64,000 nucleotides of DNA from an uncultured Chlorobiaceae bacterium. GTDB lineage: Bacteria > Bacteroidota > Chlorobiia > Chlorobiales > Chlorobiaceae. Both the position numbers and the translations under genes were made by a program. Under the pieces are notes generated by a model. It did not search any database, was not told where the DNA came from, and saw nothing but the letters and a program-made list of their open reading frames with translations. This document shows, in pieces, positions 1-8,491 of the stretch (positions within the stretch are counted from its first letter, which is position 1; each line of letters begins with the position of its first letter). Location of the stretch: assembly GCA_903994525.1 (NCBI GenBank), contig CAJEXW010000012.1, forward strand, positions 1 through 64,000, given 5' to 3'.

Positions 1-2
1 CG

Positions 3-200
3 GCACAGCCTCTTGAGGCCAAAATTACAGCGATTATTGGATTGGCGTATAGAGGCGAGATTTTCCCTACCGTCGAGGTGTTTTTAAAACGAGGGTTTGT
101 TCAGAAAGCCCTATTTATTTGCTGTTTATGGCTGGGTGACACTTTTGGTAAAGCGCTTGATGAGTTAGAAGAAAATAGAAAATGTCATCGGTATGAATGA
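3..200 (+). CDS. C-terminal fragment of an unidentified protein
   Basis: An open frame enters from the left edge and ends with TGA at 198-200, giving about 65 residues. The start lies outside the window. The visible part is mixed hydrophobic and charged and ends in a basic-acidic tail (ELEENRKCHRYE). I do not recognise the family. The next gene, 57 bp downstream on the same strand, is a truncated transporter, so this may be an intact gene end or part of a decayed region. The frame has no internal stops, but over so short a length that is weak evidence. Confidence 0.45.
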   Translation, partial: AQPLEAKITAIIGLAYRGEIFPTVEVFLKRGFVQKALFICCLWLGDTFGKALDELEENRKCHRYE

Positions 201-257
201 GTTGAGCTTTTTCTCGGTGGCAAATGGTCTGAATGGCCTCAAAACATAGAGACGTGT

Positions 258-677
258 ATGCGAGAGCAAGGATCTTCAATACGTGCTATTTTCAGCTTGC
301 CTGTCATTGTGGCAGCGCTTGGTTATTTTGTTGACATTTACGATCTGGTGCTTTTCAGTATTGTCAGAGTGCCGAGCCTGAAATCGTTTGGGCTTTCCGG
401 CAAAGAGCTGATTGATTATGGTGTGTATCTGCTGAACATGCAGATGATCGGAATGCTGCTTGGTGGTATACTTTGGGGTTGGCTTGGTGACAAAAAGGGG
501 CGGCTAAAGATTATGTTTGCCTCTATTCTGCTCTATTCCCTTGCCAACATCGCAAATGGCTTCGTCTCTTCACTACCAGCGTATGCGATACTGAGGTTTA
601 TTGCTGGTGTTGGTCTCGCAGGTGAACTGGGAGCGGGAATTACGCTTGTTTCGGAGGTGCTGCATACAAAAATATAG
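258..677 (+). pseudogene. Truncated major facilitator superfamily transporter
   Basis: The 139-residue product matches the first third of an MFS permease. It has about four hydrophobic segments and the loop 2-3 signature (GDKKGR, following a Gly-rich helix) at roughly residues 80-90. MFS proteins normally have 12 helices and around 400 residues. Here the frame stops at TAG after SEVLHTKI, and the following 115 bp are AT-rich with no continuation in any frame. About 20 bp past the stop lies a sequence resembling an insertion-sequence end. I infer a gene broken by a past insertion or deletion and probably non-functional. The substrate cannot be guessed. Confidence 0.75.
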
Positions 678-696
678 ACTTAATCAAATATAAAAT

Positions 697-722
697 ATAG
701 CTTTAGCACTTTTTCAGCAGAC
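697..722. mobile_element. Possible insertion-sequence end relic
   Basis: Just past the premature stop of the MFS gene lies ctttttcagcagaccc. This resembles terminal inverted repeats of some DDE-transposase IS families, which often read GGGTCTGCTGAAAAA in the other orientation. No transposase and no second end are visible nearby. It could be the scar of an excised or deleted element, or chance. Confidence 0.2.
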
Positions 723-792
723 CCTAAATATCTGTTTTAGAACAGCCTTGACACACTTCACCACCAGCGTTAAAGAATTCGACACTGAAAGA

Positions 793-1383
793 TTAAAGAC
801 GAAGAAAATGTTTTTCTACAGACGACAACTCACCCTGAATCGATAGATCTCCGGATATTGGTTGGATTTGACCCGCAATTGGGGCCAAAAGATCGGGAAA
901 AATACTTACCTCAACCCCCTGCATAATCGTATCAAAAAAAACAACAAGCTTTGTCTCCCTGCCCTGTTTGACGACTACCCCTTCAAAATCCTTGAACGGC
1001 CCGGCAAGCACCCTGACCCGTTGACCTGCAGGAAGAGTATTAACGGTACGACTGATCGAATCAGGTTCTCTCACCAGTTTTTTTAACCAGTCAATATCTT
1101 TCTCACCAATGACCGAAGGATTTCTCCCAATACCAATAAACTTGACAACGCCCTCGGTATCAAGCACATTGATATTATCTTTTCGTATGTCAATATTTAC
1201 AAAAACATACCCTCGGAACAACGGCTCTGAGACTTTTTTCTTTCTGTCACTCCATTGTTTCCAGGTATCAAGAAGTGGCAAAAAACTTATAATTTCGCGC
1301 TCACCCAATGTTTGATGTACCTTTTTCTCATAACGGGAGCGAACATAAACTGCATACCACCGTGTACTTTGAACTTCAACCAT
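793..1383 (-). CDS. NusG/RfaH/UpxY-type transcription elongation factor
   Basis: The 196-residue protein begins with a NusG N-terminal domain (about residues 8-110, with RWYAVYVRSRYEKKV and FRGYVFVNID) and ends with a KOW segment near 125-165 (AGQRVRVLAGPFKDFEGVVV). Specialised NusG paralogues of the RfaH/UpxY group load on RNA polymerase and prevent premature termination in long polysaccharide operons. This gene sits at the end of such an operon, about 27 kb from its first gene. That is the opposite of the usual first-gene position of UpxY, so it probably acts in trans if it serves this locus. A second specificity cannot be excluded. Confidence 0.85.
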   Translation of the reverse strand: MVEVQSTRWYAVYVRSRYEKKVHQTLGEREIISFLPLLDTWKQWSDRKKKVSEPLFRGYVFVNIDIRKDNINVLDTEGVVKFIGIGRNPSVIGEKDIDWLKKLVREPDSISRTVNTLPAGQRVRVLAGPFKDFEGVVVKQGRETKLVVFFDTIMQGVEVSIFPDLLAPIAGQIQPISGDLSIQGELSSVEKHFLRL

Positions 1384-1465
1384 AACAATAACGCTTGATT
1401 ACTCGACACGAGAAGCTCTCCATCCAGAGTTCTCCTCTTTTCTGAGGAAAGGTAACAACTCCCTG

Positions 1466-2221
1466 TCATTTTGCAAATTGCCACCGCGCCCAATAATAAA
1501 GCCAGCCTATCATCTCATGTAAGGCTTTTTCAGATCGCTCAAGTGCGGCTGCACTCGGCAAGAAGCGTAAAATGGTTAAGTCGCTTACCTTTTCAACCTG
1601 GTAATCCACACGAAATGGCACAACATCAAAACCCTCATGTTCAAAGAGATACTGGGCCCTTCGCATATGGAATGCACTGGTCACCAGAATAATTTTTTTC
1701 TCCTTTGTAACAGAAAACAACTTCCTTGCAGCAACAGCTTCATCCGCTGTATTGCCAACCTTCGCCGTCAAACGGATAGCCCTTTGCGGCACACCAAGCT
1801 GTAAAGCCCTTCGGGCCAGCAACTCTCCCTCAGGGATGGCATATGGTTGCCATGGCATCTGGCCGCGAGTAAAAACAAGCAGTGGCGCTTTTCCATCTTT
1901 ATACAAGGATATGCCAGCCTCAAATCGATCCACAGCCCCATCCCATTCACCAAGAGGGGCACCATCAACCTGGCGAATCATTCCACTCAATACCACGACG
2001 GCATCTGCCCTTCCAACTGAACTAAAAGGGACACGAGTAGTCCCCCCCTCAACAAACCGCATCAGTCCATCACCCACCACTGGCATACTGAAGAGCCAGA
2101 GGACAAGAGCGGCATACCAAAGAAAAACCAATTTTCTGAGCACCAACCCGGTGATCATGCACAAGAGCGCAAAGCCCAATGGCAGAAAAAGAATTGGAAG
2201 AATTTTGTTTATGAGGAGCAT
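1466..2221 (-). CDS. YdcF/ElyC-family DUF218 membrane protein
   Basis: 251 residues with two or three N-terminal membrane helices (about 5-55), then the DUF218 domain. Family marks are ADAVVVLSGM near residue 90, the GNTADEAVAA stretch near 155, and TSAFHMRRAQYLFE near 180. Related proteins (E. coli ElyC, YdcF, SanA) affect envelope and polysaccharide assembly through undecaprenyl-phosphate use; the reaction is not settled. It lies 30 bp downstream of the initiating sugar transferase in the same direction, which fits a lipid-carrier role here, by inference. Confidence 0.85.
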   Translation of the reverse strand: MLLINKILPILFLPLGFALLCMITGLVLRKLVFLWYAALVLWLFSMPVVGDGLMRFVEGGTTRVPFSSVGRADAVVVLSGMIRQVDGAPLGEWDGAVDRFEAGISLYKDGKAPLLVFTRGQMPWQPYAIPEGELLARRALQLGVPQRAIRLTAKVGNTADEAVAARKLFSVTKEKKIILVTSAFHMRRAQYLFEHEGFDVVPFRVDYQVEKVSDLTILRFLPSAAALERSEKALHEMIGWLYYWARWQFAK

Positions 2222-2251
2222 AAAGTGGAATTAAAACTGCAAGATTTCAGA

Positions 2252-2812
2252 TTAATGCGAAACACCTTCTCGTCTGAGCACCTTGAAAAAGGTGTGCGCG
2301 ATAATGTTCAAATCAAACAACATTGAGCTGTTGTTAAGATAATACTCATCGAATTCAACCTTGAGCAGAATGGGAAGCTCGTCTCGACCATTAATCTGAG
2401 CTGACCCTGTAAGCCCCGGAGTCAGAACATGGACCCCTTTTTGAGTTCGTAACGCAATAAGATCATCTTGATTGTGGAGTGCGGGACGAGGCCCAACGAC
2501 ACTCATATCACCTTTGAGAATACTCCAAAGCTGTGGGAGTTCGTCAAGACTTGTTCTACGGAGAAACTTGCCTATAGGTGTTAGAAAACGATCCGGGTCA
2601 GCGAGAAGATGCGTCGCAAGGGTTGGAGTATCAATCCGCATAGTGCGAAACTTCGGCATTCGGAAAATTACATTATTCCGCCCAACCCTGTCTGACCAAT
2701 AGAGTGCAGAACCATTTGATGTAAATGTTACAATACCCGCAATAATCAACATAGGCACGCCCAGGAGCATACACGCTATAGACGAAACTATAACATCAAA
2801 GAGTCTCTTCAT
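2252..2812 (-). CDS. Initiating polyprenyl-phosphate sugar-1-phosphate transferase
   Basis: 186 residues of the bacterial sugar transferase family (PglC/WcaJ type) in its short form. One N-terminal hydrophobic segment (about 4-32) precedes the catalytic core, with [27 protein letters not shown] and [14 protein letters not shown]. These enzymes move a sugar-1-phosphate from a UDP-sugar to undecaprenyl phosphate and so start a repeat unit at the inner membrane. It starts 1 bp after the WbuB-like gene. The likely donor is one of the UDP-N-acetyl-6-deoxyhexosamines made by the locus, but the sequence does not prove which. Confidence 0.9.
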   Translation of the reverse strand: MKRLFDVIVSSIACMLLGVPMLIIAGIVTFTSNGSALYWSDRVGRNNVIFRMPKFRTMRIDTPTLATHLLADPDRFLTPIGKFLRRTSLDELPQLWSILKGDMSVVGPRPALHNQDDLIALRTQKGVHVLTPGLTGSAQINGRDELPILLKVEFDEYYLNNSSMLFDLNIIAHTFFKVLRREGVSH

Positions 2813-2813
2813 A

Positions 2814-4085
2814 CTACACGGTATCCACGACCTCAGACATCCATCCCTCTAATCTGTCCATCAGAACTTCGCGATTAAAATTCTTTTCACCATAGGCTTT
2901 TCCACACTCACCCATCTCTTCTCTTTTTTTGCTCGACATGTTGTAGAGACTTACAACAGATTGTGCCAACGCAGACGCATCTTCTGCTGGTGAAGCTACA
3001 CCTCCCCCTGATTCAATCACCAATCGATTTCCTTCTCCATCAAGTGCAGCTATAATCGGTTTGCCACAGGCCATGTAAGACTGGATTTTACCAGGCACCG
3101 TCAATGAAAAAATAGGATCTCGTTTTAGCGTCACAAGCATCGCATCAGCTTGTGAAAAAAAACCGCTCATTGCATCTGAAGGAAAACGTCCGAGTAAATG
3201 AAAACAATCAGAAAGAGCGCGTAAAGAGATTTGCTCTTTTACCCAATCAAATCGCCTGCCATCGCCCAGAATTATCCAATGAATATCTCTATATTTTTTA
3301 AGCATTTCAGCCGCGGCTAAAATGGTCTCAAAATCCTGAGCAGCTCCTATGTTTCCCGCAAACATAACTCGAAAACCGACAGGAAGTTCAATTCGCGTTA
3401 AATATGCATTCGATTGGGATGAGCTGTTCAAATACTCAGGCTCATACCAGTTAGGAAAATAATCTAACTGTTCGGATCTGATCCCCTTGGCTTCAATACT
3501 TTGAATAAACCCTCGAGATGAAACAACAATTTTATCAGCATTGTGATAAATATATTTTACAACCTTGTCCATAACAGCCAAGAAGCTTCTGGAGTTCAGT
3601 GCGCCACTCGCAGAAAGACTTTCTGGCCATAGGTCAAGAACCCAAAAAAGAATTGGTGCCTTAAAAAGCTTTTTCAACACTATCGCAGGGAGGCCTACAG
3701 TGACAGGAGATAACTGGCAAACAAAAATGATATCGAAACCTCCTCTCAGCAATAATGGCGAGACTATAGAGCCAAAAAATGCAAATGAGATATAGTTAAG
3801 GAAAAGCGATAGACCGCGCCCGTTCAATCGGGGAAACAGCGGAACACGAAGAACCTGGGCTCCATGAAAGTGTTGCTTTCTTTGGCTGAAAAGAGAATAC
3901 CCTTCATAATAACGACCTTCCGGATAGTTCGGGATTCCTGTTAATACAGTGATCTGATGACCACGCTCAGCCAAACTTCGTACTAAATCGTTTATCCTGA
4001 AATTTTCAGGCCAAAAATACTGAGAGACAACTAGGATGCGCAAACCGTCTCCATCAATATTTTTTCCACACAACCCGATTGACAT
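2814..4085 (-). CDS. wbuB: WbuB-like family 4 glycosyltransferase (putative L-FucNAc transferase)
   Basis: A GT-B glycosyltransferase of up to 423 residues. The N-terminal domain has SQYFWPENFRINDLVRSL and the C-terminal GT1-type half has the FAGNIG..QDFETIL and VPGKIQSYMACGKPIIA stretches. In E. coli O26 the order is fnlA-fnlB-fnlC-wbuB, and the same order is present here, so transfer of N-acetyl-L-fucosamine is a good inference. The ATG start overlaps the fnlC end by 32 bp. A TTG at 4043 preceded by GGAG just after the fnlC stop would give MRILVVSQYFW, which matches the usual family N-terminus and may be the true start. Confidence 0.85.
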   Translation of the reverse strand: MSIGLCGKNIDGDGLRILVVSQYFWPENFRINDLVRSLAERGHQITVLTGIPNYPEGRYYEGYSLFSQRKQHFHGAQVLRVPLFPRLNGRGLSLFLNYISFAFFGSIVSPLLLRGGFDIIFVCQLSPVTVGLPAIVLKKLFKAPILFWVLDLWPESLSASGALNSRSFLAVMDKVVKYIYHNADKIVVSSRGFIQSIEAKGIRSEQLDYFPNWYEPEYLNSSSQSNAYLTRIELPVGFRVMFAGNIGAAQDFETILAAAEMLKKYRDIHWIILGDGRRFDWVKEQISLRALSDCFHLLGRFPSDAMSGFFSQADAMLVTLKRDPIFSLTVPGKIQSYMACGKPIIAALDGEGNRLVIESGGGVASPAEDASALAQSVVSLYNMSSKKREEMGECGKAYGEKNFNREVLMDRLEGWMSEVVDTV

Positions 4086-5184
4086 AATCGGTATAGCTCA
4101 CAATAACCCTGAGCACTTTATCCGATACATTCGGCATGGAATAATCGGCAACTCTTCTGAAGTGGCACTGTGTGTCGCCAGGTTCTGCGTCAAGAATAGC
4201 AAGCGCCTGCATCACTCGATCAACCTCAAGACCAACCATCATCACTGATGCCTCTTCCATTCCCTCCGGCCTTTCATGCGACTCCCGGATATTGAGCGCT
4301 GGAAAGTTCAGGATCGAAGACTCTTCCGTAATCGTACCACTATCCGAAAGTACTGCCTTGGCGTGCATCTGAAGATAGACATAATCAAAAAAACCCAGTG
4401 GTTTCAAGAGTTCAATATGCTCACTGAAAATCACACTGCTTGAATCTATCCGTTTGCGAGTTCTGGGATGAGTCGAAACAATAATTCGTTGATTGAACAC
4501 AACTGCAAGATTATTCAACACTGCGACCAATTTCTGAAAATTTCTCTCTGATTCAATATTTTCTTCTCGATGAGCGCTTACTAAAAAATATTCGCCAGCA
4601 GCCAGATTGAGATGCCTTAACACATTGGATTGATCAATCTGTTTTCGATAAAATGACAGTACTTCAAACAAGGGGCTTCCACTTTTGATAATCCTGTCTG
4701 CAGGCAACCCTTCACGTAAAAGGTATTCACGAGCAATATCGCTGTAAGTCAAATTGATATCGGCAGTGTGATCAACTATTTTTCTGTTGATCTCCTCTGG
4801 AACTCGCTGATCAAAACAACGGTTGCCAGCCTCCATGTGAAATACCGGGATTTTTCGACGTTTTGCAGGATATGCAGCAAGAGAAGAGTTGGTATCCCCA
4901 AGAATCAAAAGAGCATCGGGACACTCTTGTTCCATAACAGCATCGGTTTTAGCAATAATATGGCCAACCGTTTCCGCCGCTGTAGTGCCTGCTGATTCAA
5001 GAAAATGTTTAGGCTTGCGAATCAGCAAATCATCAAAAAATATCTGGTTCAGTTCATAATCATAGTTTTGTCCGGTATGAACCAAAACATGTTCCGTATG
5101 CTGATCCAGCTTTGCCATCACCCGGGAGAGACGAATAATTTCCGGTCGGGTACCAACGATCGTCATTACCTTCAATTTTTTCAT
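4054..5184 (-). CDS. fnlC: UDP-N-acetylglucosamine 2-epimerase-type enzyme FnlC
   Basis: 376 residues of the WecB/MnaA non-hydrolysing epimerase family (TRPEIIRLSRVMAKL near the N-terminus, SAHREENIE mid-protein, SDSGTITEES near 280). After fnlA and fnlB, this member carries out the C2 epimerisation that yields UDP-N-acetyl-L-fucosamine (CapG/FnlC role) rather than making UDP-ManNAc; the call rests on the gene order. Its ATG overlaps the fnlB stop as ATGA at 5181-5184, so translation is probably coupled. Confidence 0.9.
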   Translation of the reverse strand: MKKLKVMTIVGTRPEIIRLSRVMAKLDQHTEHVLVHTGQNYDYELNQIFFDDLLIRKPKHFLESAGTTAAETVGHIIAKTDAVMEQECPDALLILGDTNSSLAAYPAKRRKIPVFHMEAGNRCFDQRVPEEINRKIVDHTADINLTYSDIAREYLLREGLPADRIIKSGSPLFEVLSFYRKQIDQSNVLRHLNLAAGEYFLVSAHREENIESERNFQKLVAVLNNLAVVFNQRIIVSTHPRTRKRIDSSSVIFSEHIELLKPLGFFDYVYLQMHAKAVLSDSGTITEESSILNFPALNIRESHERPEGMEEASVMMVGLEVDRVMQALAILDAEPGDTQCHFRRVADYSMPNVSDKVLRVIVSYTDYVNRVVWKKY

Positions 5185-6293
5185 ACTATCACATTCATTG
5201 CTATTGTATCAGGGTGCTGACGATCAAATATCTCATTTGACCAAAGCATAACAACCATCTCCTCCTCTCCGACATTGGTGACATCATGGGCCCATCCTGG
5301 CACGGTATCAACAACTTGAGGCAATTCTCCAGAAGTAAAAAGAGTATACAACTCATTTGTCAATACATGACGAAAGCAAAAACGCGCAGAGCCTCTTATA
5401 ACAAGAAACTTCTCAGTCTTGCTGTGGTGATAATGGCTACCTCTTGTAACGCCAGGATGAGCTGTAAAATATGAAAACTGACCACACTCTCTGGTTTTCA
5501 GCATTTCAACAAAAACACCACGATTATCGCTATAAAAAGGAAGATCATACGCAAACTTTGATGGGGGTAAATAACTGACATAAGTGGCATAAAGAGCTCT
5601 CACAAAGCCGGTCCCAACTGAGTCGGAGAGTAATGTTGTACGCAATTGTTTGAAAGCCTCTATCTGTACAGCCAGCTCACCAAGCGTAATAGAATATTCA
5701 ACAACCACTTCTCCCCGAAGAATTCCCTGAGGAGAACCATTGATAACATTCAAAAATTCTGATACCACATCATCGACATAGAGCAAACGTAACCGTACTG
5801 CCGGATCATGAATATGGATGCTCAACCCATGTGCTACATTGTGACAAAAGGTTGCTACGACCGAATTATAATTTGGTTTACACCATTTACCAAACACATT
5901 TGGCAAACGGTATATCACAGCAGGATTACCAGTGAGCGTCGCAAATTGCTCAATAACCAATTCTGCGGCCCGCTTGCTTTGCCCATAAACATTAGTATAC
6001 TCTGCCTGAATTGAAGAGGCAAAAATAACAGGTATCTTTCTTTTTGCAAGCGAAATAGCATCACAAAGCGCCTGGGTCAGGAGAACATTCACCTCTTGAA
6101 AAGCCGATTCATCAATGGGCCGGTTCTCTCCGGCAAGATGTACTATCACATCAGCCATGGCAACCCTGTCCGCAAGAGAGGAGATTGCATCATTCCGATC
6201 AAAACGTAATACCTCGATATCTGGCAACTCCCTTAATCGCAGGACAAGATTTTTACCGATAAAACCATTTGAACCGGTTACCAAAACACGCAT
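5181..6293 (-). CDS. fnlB: FnlB/CapF bifunctional reductase-epimerase (SDR plus cupin)
   Basis: 370 residues from ATG at 6293, chosen because GAGGAG lies just upstream and the protein then begins MRVLVTGSNGFIGKNL. The N-terminal two thirds is an NAD(P)-binding SDR fold. The C-terminal part (about 255-370) is a cupin with SHYHHSKTEKFLVIRG, as in CapF. In the CapE-F-G pathway the cupin performs the C3 epimerisation and the SDR domain reduces the C4 ketone to give UDP-N-acetyl-L-talosamine. The start lies one base after the fnlA stop. An upstream in-frame start at 6323 would add ten residues inside fnlA and is less likely. Confidence 0.92.
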   Translation of the reverse strand: MRVLVTGSNGFIGKNLVLRLRELPDIEVLRFDRNDAISSLADRVAMADVIVHLAGENRPIDESAFQEVNVLLTQALCDAISLAKRKIPVIFASSIQAEYTNVYGQSKRAAELVIEQFATLTGNPAVIYRLPNVFGKWCKPNYNSVVATFCHNVAHGLSIHIHDPAVRLRLLYVDDVVSEFLNVINGSPQGILRGEVVVEYSITLGELAVQIEAFKQLRTTLLSDSVGTGFVRALYATYVSYLPPSKFAYDLPFYSDNRGVFVEMLKTRECGQFSYFTAHPGVTRGSHYHHSKTEKFLVIRGSARFCFRHVLTNELYTLFTSGELPQVVDTVPGWAHDVTNVGEEEMVVMLWSNEIFDRQHPDTIAMNVIV

Positions 6294-6294
6294 C

Positions 6295-7323
6295 TTACTC
6301 CTCTGGCTGCACATACTCCCCATTAATTATTGCCTGCATGAATGAAAGCCTCATCAATAACAATTTCATCCCTTCAATATCTAATCGAACAGTATTATGG
6401 GAGTTATAATCCACAGATCCAGAAATTCTTATCTCTCCCTGTTCAACAAATTTCCCGTAGTTAAGATCACGTAAATCCGGCGGTACACAATAATATCCTC
6501 CCAAATCATGCGCACAAACCATCTCCTCCCGACTAAGCAACGCTTCGTACAACTTTTCGCCATGACGAGTTCCAATAATTCTGACCTCATGATGTGGAAC
6601 TCCCATCAATTCAGTCAGCGCCTTGGCTAACGTATCAATGGTTGCTGCGGGAGCCTTTTGTACAAAGATTTCTCCAGGATTACCATGCTTAAAAGCATAT
6701 AATACGAGATCGACAGCATCATCAAGTGTCATCATAAACCTCGTCATATCGGGGTCAGTAATGCTGATCGGTTTTGATGCTCGAATCTGGTCAACAAAAA
6801 GCGGAATCACGGAACCTCGAGAAGCCATAACATTGCCATAGCGAGTGGCACAAATAACAGTAGAATCGCTATTTCGAGACTTTGCAACTATAACCTTCTC
6901 CATCATTGCCTTGGATATCCCCATAGCATTTATCGGGTAGACAGCCTTGTCAGTGCTGAGACACACGACTCGCTTGACCCCACTGGAAATAGCAGCCTCA
7001 AGGACATTTTCAGTTCCCAGGATATTGGTTTTGACTGCCTCAAGAGGATGAAATTCACATGAAGGCACCTGTTTCAGTGCTGCAGCATGGTAGATATAGT
7101 CAACACCACGGACAGCATTTAGTACAGATTGATAATCACGAACATCGCCAATATAAAACTTAAGCTTACCGTTATTATATTTCTTTCGCATATCATCCTG
7201 CTTTTTTTCATCACGACTGAAAATTCGAATTTCCTTAAGTGGCGAATCGAGGAAGCGGCGAAGAACTGCATTACCGAAGGAACCGGTACCACCCGTAATT
7301 GCAAGTACTTGATCGTCAAACAT
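6295..7323 (-). CDS. fnlA: UDP-GlcNAc 4,6-dehydratase/5-epimerase FnlA (CapE)
   Basis: 342 residues, a soluble SDR of the CapD/FlaA1 family without the N-terminal membrane part. It has GGTGSFG at 11-17, STDKAVYP at about 123-130, and Met-x-x-x-Lys (MGISK, 134-138) where most SDRs have Tyr-x-x-x-Lys, as in CapE and WbpM-like dehydratases. It starts the UDP-L-FucNAc pathway. Its start overlaps the upstream glycosyltransferase by 8 bp. Confidence 0.92.
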   Translation of the reverse strand: MFDDQVLAITGGTGSFGNAVLRRFLDSPLKEIRIFSRDEKKQDDMRKKYNNGKLKFYIGDVRDYQSVLNAVRGVDYIYHAAALKQVPSCEFHPLEAVKTNILGTENVLEAAISSGVKRVVCLSTDKAVYPINAMGISKAMMEKVIVAKSRNSDSTVICATRYGNVMASRGSVIPLFVDQIRASKPISITDPDMTRFMMTLDDAVDLVLYAFKHGNPGEIFVQKAPAATIDTLAKALTELMGVPHHEVRIIGTRHGEKLYEALLSREEMVCAHDLGGYYCVPPDLRDLNYGKFVEQGEIRISGSVDYNSHNTVRLDIEGMKLLLMRLSFMQAIINGEYVQPEE

Positions 7324-8485
7324 AAGAATCTCCTTTTTGTTGCGCTACTCGAGCGATAAATGCAAAAGTGTCATGGGCACATTGCTCCCAAGAATAGGCT
7401 TGAGCCTTGTTCCATGCCACATGTGCCAAGTGCGAACGTAAGGACACGTCTACTGCAAGTCGGCGTATTGCATCAGCGATAGACGCTGGCTCCTCGGAGT
7501 CAAAATAAACACCAGCATCCTGCAACACATCGGGCATAGGACCTCTATCAGAACTGGCAATAGGCAAACCTGCCGCCATGGCTTCAATTAATATATTTGG
7601 TAAATTTTCACAACTTGACGCAAACACAAACGCATCGGCACTTTGATAAAAACCATGCAAGGCATCGAAAGGCTCAGACCCCGACCACAGCAAAAATTCA
7701 TGTTTAGAATCCAATTCGTCAAGCAAGACTCTGAACTGGTGACCATAGTTGCCCCACGACGAACCAATAAATCGAATTTCAACAGGCAGACCTTCATCAT
7801 GTAGCAGACATGCTGCCCTCGCAACCTCTGCCTGATGTTTATAGGGCATCAAAATCGACACATACAATACCCGGAACGGATTCTCTTTTGAGCATTTTGA
7901 AAGAGACCTCTGATGCCTTGGTGACTGAAGAAAACGCTGCTCAATGCCATGCGGGATTAATGCCGTAGGGCACGGCACTCCACCTAACACCCTTGATACC
8001 AATGCTTCTGCATACTTTGTCAAAAAAATCAATCCATCAGCACGCATAAACGAACGTCGCTGCGAATAGCGCAAGAGACGCATCTTTAAGCGCATCAGAC
8101 TGAAACGACCAAAGCGAACTGCCTCCAATGGCTCAAAGGGCAGCATGTTTTGCGACATGGTGACGGCAAGCACTGGCAACCATGATGGAAATGTTCCCCC
8201 AGGCGAAAACAGCACATCGCAACCAGATGCCTGCAACGCATAAGGTATTTGAAATTGCTGACCAACGATGCGCAACGGCAATACAGCATCCATCCATGGT
8301 GAACTTATTTTGACCAACCAAGGCCGCTCTGGCAGAGCTGTTGCGGTAGATTGGGAAGTCCACACTGTTACCTTACTAATTCCAGCAGATATTGGATCAC
8401 CAGCTTGCAACAACTGCGACAGGTGCGTTACGCCCCCACCTTGTCGAATGTTCGTGGCATCGATACCCAGATGCAAAGAATTCAC
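7316..8485 (-). CDS. Family 4-type glycosyltransferase
   Basis: 389 residues of GT-B fold. The C-terminal Rossmann half contains FRVLYVSILMPYKHQAEVARA and the nucleotide-sugar binding region YQSADAFVFASSCENLPNILIEAMAAGLPI, where the second Glu-x7-Glu pattern characteristic of GT4 retaining transferases is visible. The acceptor and donor are unknown. It lies 6 bp after the methyltransferase above it and overlaps fnlA below it, so it belongs to the same transcription unit. Confidence 0.88.
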   Translation of the reverse strand: MNSLHLGIDATNIRQGGGVTHLSQLLQAGDPISAGISKVTVWTSQSTATALPERPWLVKISSPWMDAVLPLRIVGQQFQIPYALQASGCDVLFSPGGTFPSWLPVLAVTMSQNMLPFEPLEAVRFGRFSLMRLKMRLLRYSQRRSFMRADGLIFLTKYAEALVSRVLGGVPCPTALIPHGIEQRFLQSPRHQRSLSKCSKENPFRVLYVSILMPYKHQAEVARAACLLHDEGLPVEIRFIGSSWGNYGHQFRVLLDELDSKHEFLLWSGSEPFDALHGFYQSADAFVFASSCENLPNILIEAMAAGLPIASSDRGPMPDVLQDAGVYFDSEEPASIADAIRRLAVDVSLRSHLAHVAWNKAQAYSWEQCAHDTFAFIARVAQQKGDSYV

Positions 8486-8491
8486 AAAATT

